The notes under the pieces: model-generated | The model's database searches: none | Told to the model about the DNA's origin: nothing | The model's input: only the letters and a program-made list of their open reading frames with translations | Program-made: the position numbers and the translations under genes | In this document: positions 24,263 to 35,500 of the stretch, one piece after another | How positions within the stretch are numbered: position 1 is the stretch's first letter | How the letters are laid out: each line of letters starts with the position of its first letter | Assembly: GCA_030248215.1 (NCBI GenBank) | Contig: JASANG010002502.1 | Coordinates: forward strand, 1 to 64,000 | Direction of reading: 5' to 3' | DNA from: Enoplolaimus lenunculus | Lineage: Eukaryota; Nematoda; Enoplea; Enoplida; Thoracostomopsidae | Length of the DNA stretch: 64,000 nucleotides

Positions 24263-25013
24263 CCGAAGATAATTACTCTGATCAACGCATGCCCCGTGCG
24301 CTATTTATAGTTCTTTTTCGCAAAATTTGACAGTATAATTCGTTCCCCAATAAATAAATAAGGAGGCAAATTTTCTCGATCGGCAAATTTGACACAGCAA
24401 GGAAGTTGTCTTTTCGCAGTCCGGCTTCTGAACGGTATTCCCGAAGTGTGCACCTCCACGATCTTGATGTTCCCCCAAATATAGTTGCATTTCATGACCG
24501 TTAATACAGGTCCGTGGGTTGTGCAGCACGCCACGGTCCTGTAAAAAGCGGATCGAACTGGGCTTAACACCATTCGAATCAGCGCGTGAAACTGCGTTGA
24601 ATGATGCAAAAATTTTGAAAATTGTGGACAAAAAGTTTTCGATTTCAAAGGGGGGACCTCACAGGACCTTAAAAAATCGAATTTTTCAAAACTTCAAATT
24701 TGGGCGTGGAATGATCAGGGGAACCCATGAGAATCTGAAATATGCAAAAATTTTCAAAATCGAACCATTTTTGGTCAAACGCGGGCTGGTGGAGATAATG
24801 ATAAAGACGCCTAATTCTCACGCTTTAATAGGCTTAGGCTTGGGAATATGCTTACAATAATATATACTGTTCTGCACTTGTTGTTTACATTGGCCCTGAC
24901 CCACATGGTGATTGTTTTGAGCGTAAAACATACAATTCTAAAATCGTTATTTATTCTGCAACTGCCTCAATAGTTCTATCCTGGGTAATCGATTTAGTCG
25001 ATCGCTACTGACC

Positions 25014-25740
25014 AGGGTACAACCGGAGGTCTGCCTCCGGCTCCGAAAGAAAATCGGCTTCCAGCTCTGAAAGAAAATCGGCCTCCGGCTCCGAGCCCGC
25101 CTCCCGTCTGAAAAATCTGGATCCGCCGCTGAAAGCGGGGCACCATACTAAAAGTAACATGGGCCTATGTTTGTACGATTAAAGCGGAAGTATATTTCAA
25201 TGTGGTCATGCTGCCGGCCGGCAAATATACAAATTCGAAAAATCAAACATTCTAATAATGGTATACGTCTTTTACGTTTAGAAGGAATCCCGATCGTTTT
25301 AGGCTCAGTAATTCAACAAGAAACGACTTCATTATGAAATGTCCGATAACTAAGAACAAGTTCAGGAATCCAGCATGGTGCAACTGGAGGTGAAAAATAC
25401 CAGAGCCGGAGGTCAATGACACTTGCCGGAGTCGGAGGTGAAGCGAAATTAGGTAGTAAAAATGACGGTTAATTAGTTAATTTTAGCCAATATCTGCCGT
25501 ATGTTGTTAAGTTGTTTGGTTTTATGCTAATTTTCTGTGAAGTTTCGGAAATTCTTTCCGGTAAATTGTGACAAATGTAAAACGAAACACGCTAAACAGA
25601 TAAATTTTGAAAAGTTATGCAAAATTTTACTATCGAAATAGCCGGAACCTCCGGCAAAAGTTCTACCGAAGCCGGAACCTATTCTTTTACAGACCCAGCA
25701 GAAGCCGGGACGGCTCTAAAAGTAACATGAACCGAAGACA
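25014..25740. mobile_element. hAT-like MITE fragments, family D (GCAACCGGAGGT ends)
   Basis: A short piece at 25014-25135 begins AGGGTACAACCGGAGGTC and ends with a family A terminus (CTGGATCCGCCGCTG). A longer piece begins CATGGTGCAACTGGAGGTG at 25374 and runs to about 25735; it is the reverse of the complete copy at 59463-59810 (shared GCTAATTTT, CCGGTAAATTGT/AATTTTC, ACGAAACACGCTAAACAG blocks). It is non-coding. Confidence 0.6.
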
Positions 25741-25989
25741 GTTTACCGCATTGTTTTTAAGTATTTTTATACCACAACATCTATGCAAAACATCGCCGAC
25801 CACTCTCGATTTATGTATAATACAACGAAACATTTATTGATCGAACTATTTGTTCATTTACGCATAGAATCCTTCTGCTGTCCCGCCACAACAACAAGTA
25901 GGAGTGCAGCGTTGGCAAACCGGCGATTAAAACGCGCCTGCTTAGAGGTGTTTCAGGTGTCAACTGCCCACCGTTTGGGATTTTAATTC

Positions 25990-26640
25990 CCTTCACTGAA
26001 ACAGCTAAAACTTCTAATGTCTTGTGGAGATTTTGTGCTGCGCATATATGTTAGAATTGCTAAATATATACTGCTCACAGTGTCTACATACTCGCATATT
26101 ATTTGCATTTTCAGTTGATCATATCATAGTCTATGAGTGAAAGAGTTAAATAGCGGATTGGGTTAGGGTTAGGTATTCGACAGTTTCATATTGTGAGCTT
26201 TGGGTATTGAGGTGGCTGTGCCCCCAATCTGAACATTGGCAGCAAGTGCCCCTGTCACCCATTTCCGGCGCCTAATGATATCCGCGCAATGCGCAACCCT
26301 GTATATCCACAACAATTCCGCGTTCCTTCACATTCCGAGCCTCCGCGGCAACCTTAAACCCAAAGAAAGAATTCTCAGTTACCATATTCTGTTCCGTTAC
26401 TGTTAGTTTGATCGCTATCCGATTCCGTTATTTTTATTATACGCTTTTATATTTATTGTGTTTTTCGGTTATTGTAGATTTCACAAAGAGATAAAGCCTA
26501 AAACTGAAATTCTGGCAACACTTGACAGATATTGCTACTAAAATCGCCAATCAAAAGATCAGGGGCGGAACGTTCTTCGGACTGGGATAGAGTACCTATG
26601 CTTAGCTTTAGACTAATTTTTTTGCTTAAGTTTTGGTTTA
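25990..26640. other. No gene recognised
   Basis: Contains a short telomere-like GGGTTAGGGTTAGG (near 26161) and the second copy of the GGGCGGAAC-headed repeat from about 26558. No supported coding sequence. Confidence 0.4.
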
Positions 26641-26644
26641 GGAT

Positions 26645-26870
26645 TACTGTATTGAGCCGAATAAGAGCGGGAGGGGTAATAAGAGGGGCGGTCCCCATTT
26701 GGAGTCCAAATCAATTGAAGTCCGTATCCCTAATAAGAGTCCGTAAGCTGATAGAGTCCCTAAACCCTAATTAGAGTCCATAAATGATAATTAACCCTAA
26801 CTGTAGCGCATAATGACTCCGGGACCAAATAATTTGAGTTCGAAACTTTAAGGTGTACTTAAATTTTGAA
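26645..26870. mobile_element. Decayed copy of hAT-type MITE family A
   Basis: Blocks AGTCCGTATCCCTAATAAGA, TAGAGTCCATAAATG and TGTAGCGCATAATGACTCC match, in reverse orientation, the interior of the complete element at 13801-14144. The GGCGGATCC termini are not preserved here. Confidence 0.65.
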
Positions 26871-27287
26871 AGTATATACATTCCTAAGTATAACGTTGTA
26901 TTATCGCTCAAGCTATTGACACAAGACAAATAAACGTTTAATTCAACGGATAATTGCAGTGCCGGATATATATCAGTAACGAAAGGCGGCGTAGCGTGGG
27001 TTTAAAGAAATAATAGTCCGTAACCGAAACAAGGGGGGTACCTTCTGGAGAGGCCAAATAAATATCAGTTCCCCCTCTTGTTCTGGTCAATACAGTAGAT
27101 ATAAGCTCAATCTTACGCTTAGGTATAAGCTGAATCTAATACACTTTAGATTTGCGTTTAGGAACAAGTTATATAAGCTATTGTTAAGGCCACGTTCTAT
27201 ACATTGGCCGCTAAAATTATAGCAGACTAACATTTTAAGTACTTACCTATGTCACTTCATTTCCGGTTCCGACCATGGGTGCAACCA

Positions 27288-27717
27288 GAATTCCCATTCC
27301 GGTAGGGAAATCCGGTATTATTCACTACCGGGTTCCAGTAATAAATTCTGTTTTTTCACCGGGATTTTCGTATTTTCGGTATTGAAACATTTTCTCATAC
27401 AAAAATTTAAGAAAATGGCACAAAATTGTCTGAGCGTGTATTGCCAAACATTTCAATTTGTGTCATGTTCCGTAATTTTTATCGTGCGTTTCCAGCTACT
27501 GTTTTTCGGTTCAAGTTTTTGGTATTCTATATAATATGTTAACACCATTAAAAGCTGAAAAGTAGCGTGAAAATGAATTTTTCGGCGACAAGTATTTTTC
27601 TTTTTCGGTAGTTTCGGTTCCGGTATTTATTAAACTTTCCGGTTCTGGTTCCGGTTCCGGTATTTTATAATTTTTGTTGACGTTTGGCTCTGCATTATTT
27701 ACCGGTTGTATCCTGCT
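27288..27717. mobile_element. Diverged hAT-like MITE, family B
   Basis: Begins GGGTGCAACCAGAATTCCC and ends CCGGTTCCGG...TTTACCGGTTGTATCCTG; the two ends are inverted. Between them are the repeated GGTTCCGGT blocks seen in the better copies at 35970-36609 and 42684-43104. The 8-bp target duplication is not recognisable. Confidence 0.55.
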
Positions 27718-27749
27718 GTAAAGTATTGCCAAGGCAGACCTCCGCTTGC

Positions 27750-30170
27750 GCTTTGGTGTGTTTGGTCTTTAACGGAATGCAAACAATTTATTCTTCAAAA
27801 CTGTGCCAAAAGTAATAAAAGGCTGGACCTAGCTGAGAGGCGGACCGTATTTCCGCGGGACAGCAAGAATTGTGTCAAAAATAAAACAGAGTTCTTATAA
27901 ACGCTTTTCGCGATTCAAGTTGCATTTTTAGCGTATATCGGAACGTTGTTAGTATCTCAAAACGGTGTCTTCTGAATATAAACCACTTTTTGAAAACGTA
28001 AAAAAACATTTTGCATTTTGGCCCGTATAAAAGATAGGGGCGGAACGTGTTCTTGCGGTGCTGCAATAGAGTAAGCTGACGCTTTAGGCTAGTTTTACGC
28101 TTATGTCTACGAAACGCCAGCAATTTTATCCTTAAAATTGTACCAAAAGTTAAAATAAAACGCACGAAACAAATAAATAAATTTTTCTAAAACTTATTCA
28201 AAACTTCGCTACCGATATTTGTTAAACCTCTAGCAGAAAGTCGGAACCGGGGGCTAATTTTCTGCCGCAGCCTAAGTTAGACCTCCGGTTGTACGTGGTC
28301 TGTCGAAGTGTTATGGCCAGAACTAGGCCCTAGTCAGAATGCGCGGAAAACACAGACACCCTGTTAACAGGATCTGTAAAATATCATTACGGACATTAAT
28401 ACACCGTGCATGACTGGGTTGTAGAAACATGGCTTTTCAACTTCTGACTTTTAAGTCGATAGTGGACTAAGTCAAAAAGAGACTTAACGTTACGGGTCAA
28501 AATTTTTGGTAACAACTCCTGGAGATACAAACTGTCCCATTTTAAAGCTACTATTATTAGCTCAAAATAAACAGACTTCAACAACAAAGTTTAAATAGCT
28601 AAAAACCCCGACTTATAAGTCAGAAACAAAACTTAGTCATGTTTCGGCAACTCAGCCATTCCCATGAGCAGGACACTGTACGAAGAGACTGTTGCCGCAC
28701 ATATATACACTTAAACATTAAAATCAGTTGTCATCTAAAAAGTTCGCATTCGACTTTCAAGTTGCTGCTTTACAATAGAGCTGTTATAGGTGCGTTTGAC
28801 TTTAAAAGCAACCTTATGCATCGTCCACAATAATTTGCGTCCAAGGTGTGGAAGTAAGAATCATCCATTTACCTTTTAATATAGTGTAAAACATGCTCTG
28901 AAAGGAAATGGAAAACGAAACTTTTGCACAACTAGTAAAGTTAAATTCCTAATTGAAAAGGTCAACTCATTTTAAAAGGTCAATTCAAGTTACCAAACTA
29001 AAATTCAACACATAAAAGTGTGAGGAACCAGTGTTAAACACTGCAAATTTCACTGAGTTCATTTTAACTCAGAATGAGTTGAATTGCTCAGTCTGAGTTA
29101 GGACTATCAGAACTCAAAATTCTGAGTTTATTCAATTCATTCTGAGTTAATTAATGAACTCGCCCAGAGTCAACTCAACTGAGAGTGAGAATCAACTCAA
29201 CTGAGAGTGAGTTAATGGATACTGATTTTAATTCAGAAATAACTAACTCGCTAGCTGAATTGGTTAATCAACTCACCGGAATTTACAGTGAAGATATAGT
29301 GACACGTGAGATACGGTATTTTAAATTTTATATACAAAATGGAAATCGGAAATCGACTTATTTTCAAAAGGTACCTAAATTGAAATAAAATGTAGAACTT
29401 TAAAATTTCAATTCCCTAATGTGGTTTGGTAAGTTTTGAGGATGACGAACAGAACAATTCTATTGCCGTGTTACAAAATTATATAATGTTGCTTGCTTCT
29501 TTTAAGCCTCGCTGGTGGTCTCTTATCATATTCGTATGAATACTGTAACGTTATCGACACAAACTACTTGAAATAGATAGAACTAGCTTTTCTTAAGATC
29601 TTAAGGAAAGTTTCACAGCAATAAAGTGATTTCGTTTGAATGACACTTTCGGTAACGTCAGTTTAAAATTCACCATACGTTGTCACTGGTATTTCACAGT
29701 GCATAGAATACAATGTTCCGCAAAATGCTTGCCAAAATATTGTCTTTGCATCATAGAGTGGATTAGAAGCCAAACGAATAACTATGCGGAATTGTAACTT
29801 AAAGGTCAATTTACTTTGGGTAATTTCGCATGTAGTAGTAAACAATAAATTGAGCTTGCGACAATGTTGTCAAAGGAGGAAATAAAAATAAAATTTTATC
29901 GATCAAGGGAATTGGAGTTTAATATTTTAAAAATGTATTTTCAATGCTCGACTTGATATTGAAAATGTTGAATCTCTGTTTAATACTTAAAAATGGACTA
30001 TGCGGATTCCACACCCTGGACCCAAGTTATTGTGGGCGATGCATTAATAAAAGCCCTTTCTTAACCTTTCTTTTATAAAAAATTAGAATTCAACTTTGAA
30101 ATATAACATTTATCCCGACTTGATTAGTTTTAGCTATTACTACTTTGAGACCTACCATTACAGTTGCATT
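27750..30170. other. Gene-poor spacer with repeat fragments
   Basis: No gene supported. About 28100-28300 is a fragment of MITE family D (ends AGACCTCCGGTTGTACG). About 29045-29290 is a patch of alternating ACTCAGAATGAGTT and CTCAACTGAGAGTGAG motifs that can fold on themselves, probably a palindromic MITE relic. The third GGGCGGAAC-headed repeat starts near 28037. Confidence 0.45.
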
Positions 30171-30175
30171 TTGCG

Positions 30176-31133
30176 ACTTTATGGGTCATCCACGTTATAC
30201 TGTCTACGACTTTATGGGTCATTCACGTTATACTGTCTACGCTACTGTAAAAATTGCACGCACATGCAAGTCCCAAACTTCCTAATTACAGTGTTTATAA
30301 ATTATATATTCCAAAGTCACCCACACTATGTGTACTCCCGCCTAACAATTGAGAGTCTCTCTGAGCGGCATATACTTTATGGGCCATCCACGTTATAATG
30401 CGCTCGCTAAGTTAAAAATTTGTCCAACCACCCGGTATGGATCTGTGTACAAATTGAAGGTGCAACTAGCGTGTAGGTACAATTTTATGCGGTACATAGA
30501 CTGTATTAATTGTCCCGACACTGTCCGAAGGCAGTCGGGACAAAAGGTAAAAAATTAAGCATAATCAATAAGTGTATATGTGTGTTTGTGTTGTTGTTAT
30601 GTATGTTTGCTATGCTATATGAACACAGTGCAATATGTCTTTACGCCCTCGTTAGGAGTACCGGGCATTACAGTGGTCTCGTAATAGTGTGTTAAAGCGA
30701 CGTCGGGTCTTACTAAGACCCAGACATTTTTTTTGCAGTACCGCGTGCATTATAACGTGGATGTTCCATTATCACACTATCGCACATCAGATGCCACTTT
30801 GCCAGTACGTTATAGAAAGCACAGCTGTTTTGTCCAGAGTCTGTCAGGACATTCGCTTTACATAACACAAAGTCTGTTCGAAGTGACTCTGTTAAACGAT
30901 TTCCAGAGTCTGTGCGAAGAAACTTCTATTGTCCGACACCGTGTCCAACCAGTGTTCGCATTGTCCTTACTCCATGTAAAGGGACTACCGCTATAACAGA
31001 CTAACTGTGTATGCCCTCTGCGAATTCCAAATATCCCAAAAACAGTATTGTTTCGTACCGCCCTTGCAAACAAGTGGGTGGACAATTGTTTACAGTAGCG
31101 TAGACAGTATAACGTGGATGACCCATTAAAGTC
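30176..31133. mobile_element. Non-autonomous DNA transposon, ~45-bp inverted repeats
   Basis: Left end GACTTTATGGGTCATCCACG...CTGTCTACG, doubled in tandem at 30176-30247, and continuing CTACTGTAAA. The right end (31088-31133) is its reverse complement (TTTACAGTAGCGTAGACAGT...GTGGATGACCCATTAAAGTC). Related internal pieces occur near 30378 and 30742. No transposase motif was found in the 0.96 kb, and no target duplication is clear. Confidence 0.65.
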
Positions 31134-31139
31134 CTAACT

Positions 31140-32180
31140 CAAAGGTCTTCAAGTCATGTTTCTGCAACTCAGCTACTGTGTACGAAGAAATTCAAACGCA
31201 TACACGTGCACGAAGAAACCACAAACAGTAACAAAACATACAGCGACAGTCTGCCTTTACTGAACCGTCTAAGTGCATGGTGCGTGTTTTCATTAAGCTC
31301 GTTATCGATTTTATTGTGTAAAACACACCATTTAGAGTGCCAAAATCCTGAAGCAAATGCAGTAGCTGGAAACGTATGAAAAATTAAGGAGTACGACACA
31401 AATTGAAAATTTTGGCAATACACGCTCAAACAATTTTAGAAAAAAACTTAGGATAACATTACAACATTTCTCTAATTTTCGAAAGAGAAAAATTTTCAAT
31501 ACCGAAAGTACTGAGAAACTACGGTGAATACAGGATTTATTACCGGAACCGGATAGTAAAAAATACCGGATTTTCCTACCGAAAGCATCGTTGTTTGGCA
31601 CTTGTTCCATTATTTTTTATTGGGTAGTAAGGTGGTTTTTGACACGTGTGAAAAAGTACGCCTAAAAGCCTAACCTAAGTTCTAAGAGAGATTAACCAGA
31701 GCCAAGTCCTCCGTATTAAGATATGGTTTAGGTTTGGTTTTTGTTTTAGTTTACTGTCTATAAGCAAACCGGAGAGTTGCGAGTCACTTACAGTATTTGT
31801 TATCTAGGAAAAACTATAAGACTTATTATTAGATAACTTATGCTAAAACTAGACGTGTTATTAATAACTTTAAGCAGAAAAATAGTTTAAACCTTAAGAT
31901 TAAGTCTGTCACTTCGGTGAATTGGAGCCTTTGTTTACAAAACCCTTTTGATTCTTAATTAAGGTGCTAGCTAGTACGTTTTATCCCGCGGTACTAATAT
32001 AGCTAGGTCGTTGCAATTATATGTAGCGTTCTTGAATGAGAAAGACTAAAGATTGCTATCGAATTGTGATCGACCTATTATCAATTATTGTTAAGTTTTA
32101 CAGCCAAATAGTAGCATCGGAAATTCGAGTTAAGATTATGCTCGGTCTTTGGTGTATCAGTGTGTGATTGTGTGGTCTTG
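31140..32180. other. Spacer upstream of DTL
   Basis: About 31380-31600 contains a reverse fragment of MITE family B (TTTATTACCGGAACCGG). The rest is AT-rich and shows nothing recognisable. Confidence 0.4.
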
Positions 32181-32183
32181 TGA

Positions 32184-32345
32184 CGGCGGTTCAAACCGCG
32201 ACTCCGAACGCAAATAAAATCGCAAGTACGATCGTGTGTCAAACCTTGTTTGGGCCGCGATCACTTAAGAACTCTGACGCGTCTACAAAACAACAACCGC
32301 AGCGGACGTAATTGAGGTTTCTGCGCGCTGGATTGTCCGTGACTG
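32184..32345. mobile_element. Right half of a Tc1/mariner-type MITE
   Basis: From GGCGGTTCAAACCGCGACTC to the terminus GATTGTCCGTGACTG (followed by TA at 32346-32347), it matches the right half of the complete element at 20472-20865, with decay. The left end and most of the minisatellite are missing. It stops 81 bp before the DTL start codon, so it forms part of the immediate upstream region. Confidence 0.8.
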
Positions 32346-32426
32346 TACTTTTATTGCATATATTTGCTGCAATATGTACGATGTGACTAGTTTAATCAGA
32401 TGTGTGAACCGTTTGTTTGTCGATCA

Positions 32427-32540
32427 ATGAAGAGACTAAGGCTATTTCCGTCGGCTTTGGAATATGGTAATGTACGAAACTACGCTGCGCAAATGCCGTC
32501 ATCAACGGTATCCAGATTTACGTCTATTAGGCAGCACCAG
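32427..32540 (+). CDS. DTL: DTL exon 1 (start codon)
   Basis: ATG at 32427, 38 codons (MKRLRLFPSALEYGNVRNY...), then the donor GTATGT. It ends in phase 0, which is exactly what exon 2 (34183-34219, reading TQVPVFSCVFNS) needs. The N-terminus of DTL is poorly conserved, so identity rests on position and phase. Confidence 0.7.
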
Positions 32541-35500
32541 GTATGTAAATAAGTACGATAGGTATTTGTAGTTACCTATAGATTATCAGGGTGCAATCGG
32601 AATTCCGGTTCCGGCAATTGTTTTCCCAGGAATGAGTCTCGGCCTCGGCAAGTCTCAGTATTTGGCAGGTCTCAAACTCGATTTCGGTCACGGTATTTGT
32701 GGTCTCGGTGTGTTGGTATGTGTGGTGTAGCATATGTACGTGCATAGTATATATGTAATGTAAAACACATACGCATGTAAGCATGTGAGACATGCTTGTC
32801 CGTTATGTGCACATGCAATATAGTGCAGTGCACTGTATGTATGCTAGCTGGCAGCATACGGTCGACAAATATAGTCGACGAAAATGGTAGTTGGACAGGC
32901 GGGCTACGTGGCGCAGTGGTAGAGTGTTCGCTTAAGAATCCATAGGCTGAGAGTTCGATCCCCGCTCTAGCCCGCTTTTCCAGCTGCTTGGTAGAAAGGT
33001 CTGATGTCATTGGTTCCTACCTAGACTGACATTGTGGCTACGCCGTGAGCGCAATGGCAAACTGCCGCGCTATGAACACGGTATCCAGTCGAAAATAGGA
33101 TGGACGGTCAAGGGACGACCTTGTTGAAAATAAGGGCATGTAAGCATGTGAGACATGCTTGTCCGTTATGTGCACATGCAATATAGTGCAGTGCACTGTA
33201 TGTATGCTAGCTGGCAGCATACGGTCGACAAATATAGTCGACAAAAATGGTAGTTGGACAGGCGGGCTACGTGCCGCAGTGGTAGAGTGTTCGCTTAAGG
33301 ATCCATAGGCTGAGAGTTCGATCCCCGCTCTAGCCCGCTTTTCCAGCTGCTTGGTAGAAAGGTCTGATGTCCTTGGTTCGTACCTAGACTGACAACGCAT
33401 ACACGTGCACATATAGCGTTTGAGAAAATTATACCTTCGGCCGCGTAGTGTAATGGGTAGCGCGCTGGGCTCGCGATTTTGCACGTCAAAATACTAGATA
33501 TTTTGAAGTGACTGCAATTCCGAGCAATTCATGGATGGATAATGACAATGACATGGAATGAAAAATTTAAACCAAAAATTAATCTTAAGTGCATAAATAC
33601 ATATACAGTGTACAAATTTAGATTATATACCCGGTTAACATCCGGTTCCAATACAAAATTCACCATCCGGCTCCGGTCTGGTATCCGGTTAAATTAGTAT
33701 CCGGTCGATCTCTGAGTATATATTTGTAAACTAGAGTTGCCTAGAAGCCAGGATTTTTTACAGAGGCCTGGGCTAGACTAGCAGCCCCTGGGCCGGAACC
33801 AACCGGTGCCAAGTTAGAACACCTAAAGATAGCTATCAACATGAGCGTCGATATACGTAATATGCATATGGCGGCTGTGGCTAACAGTGCGAAAATAATC
33901 TATATATTGCGTAGTGTGATTAGCAAACCATGGAAAATCAAATATACGGTGTACAGTAATTTCTTATGATTTTCATATTTTTGAAACGAGAGCCGAGAGT
34001 GATAAATTTGCTTTTCATGTGAGTCACTTTAATAACAGTTTATCACCAGGCAAGTAACGTGCTGGCTTCGGTACCGGGGCCATCTCTGATAGACCTATGC
34101 CCTGTTGAGCCGTGTGATTTAATCACGACCATGGATAGCATATTTATTTTTTTATATTTAACTTGTTTTGATTTGGTTTCAGACACAAGTGCCTGTTTTT
34201 TCATGTGTATTCAATTCAAGTAAGTGTTTTTGTGTATAACTTGTACGTATTTAAGAAATTTAATACGGCTCCGGCTTTTTCGAAAAATCAACATTTGGCT
34301 CCAGTATTTTATGTCGCCGAATATTTATTAGTATCCGGGTACGGTATATCACAACCAGAATTCACTGAAACATGGCATGTACTAAAAGTTTTCAAAAAAT
34401 GATTCAGTTTGTTCCAACTTAGTTTTAAAAGAAATAAGCGTTTCCGAACCATGCTGGGTTCTACTTTTACAAAAGCGAAACCGATTCCGAACCATTCATT
34501 TTTGCCAAATTTGAAACCGAATCCTGTTTTCTTTTCGCCCTTGTACTCACTATAATTGTGAAATCTGAGTTGTCAACCAGTTGTGCCCAAGTTGTTCATC
34601 AGACATCATGTTATTGTTCAAAAAATTTTGCCGTGTTGCTTGAGTCGCGGTCACTCGCTATTTGAAACGGTGAGTTGAGTATTCCGTAGGGAATTAAAAT
34701 ACGTTTATTGAGGTACGTACGAAGGAACAAATATGAACACTGTCTTGAGGACAGTTTTTTATCTCATATAATAGTGCCTTCCTCAGTAAAAGGAGCGTTA
34801 AGTTAATTTTTGTAACCGGTTCCGATTTACAAGTTCTGGTTCCGGTTTGCAAGTAGCTTCCGGAAGAGCCCTGATTGACATTGCAACCAAATATGCTAGT
34901 TGTTGTATTGAGTGTATATTATCTAATTGTTCCTTATATATAATTTGTAATTTATTCTTGAGATCCATCAATATCCATATACGTGACATTCAAGTTTCCG
35001 TTAGAAAAAGTCTCGCTGAAATCAGGTTGCAAATAGCAAATTATTACGTAGTTACTGACACCATAAACGGTTCGCCAGTCATGCTTCGCTCAAAACTAAA
35101 GTCTCGCTTCAGGCGAGCAGATAAAACATAGTAGCTTCGCTTAAAAACGCAGTTCAGCTGTACCGCGACTAGGTAACGTTAATTGTCGTTCTACTAGATT
35201 ATAGATGTCAATCAGTCCAACCTGCTTGCTTTCGCCGACGAAGATGGTTATATCTACGTGACAAATACGTTAAAAGAACAGTTTCCGGATTTTTTGTTGA
35301 ACGGTACATCAAGTCGAGTCAAGATTTTAGATTACTAAAACGTTTTGAAGTGAACAGCTAATGTATACTTTCAGAACGTAATGTCCAACTGGTACTATAC
35401 AATACCCATGATGATTACTATACAATACCTATGATGATTACTATACAATACCCATGATGATTACTTTCACAGTCTACTCGCGTTACAGTGTTACATTGAC

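Larger units (their letters stand above)
23108..24813. mobile_element. Merlin-type DNA transposon with ~250-bp inverted repeats
   Basis: The segments 23108-23365 and 24555-24813 are inverted copies of each other (CACCAGCCCGCG inward, then CCACGCCCAAATTTG, then the GCGTTGAATGATG block in reverse complement). Between them, on the minus strand, is an ISXO2-like transposase remnant, the hallmark of Merlin elements. A box-B-like stretch (GTGGGTTCGAGCCCCAC, minus strand, about 23525-23541) also lies inside. A third copy of the inverted repeat stands alone at about 57485-57715. Terminal duplications are not clear. Confidence 0.7.

Noticed and set aside
26155-26180. Interstitial telomere (TTAGGG)
   Set aside because: Only about two units, GGGTTAGGGTTAGG; too short to mean anything.
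32900-33340. Functional tRNA genes
   Set aside because: The tRNA-like bodies have box A and box B but irregular arms, occur as repeated copies and are flanked by SINE sequence and a target duplication.
33038-33489. 149-codon minus-strand ORF
   Set aside because: It spans the tandem SINE copies and has no protein-like pattern beyond them.
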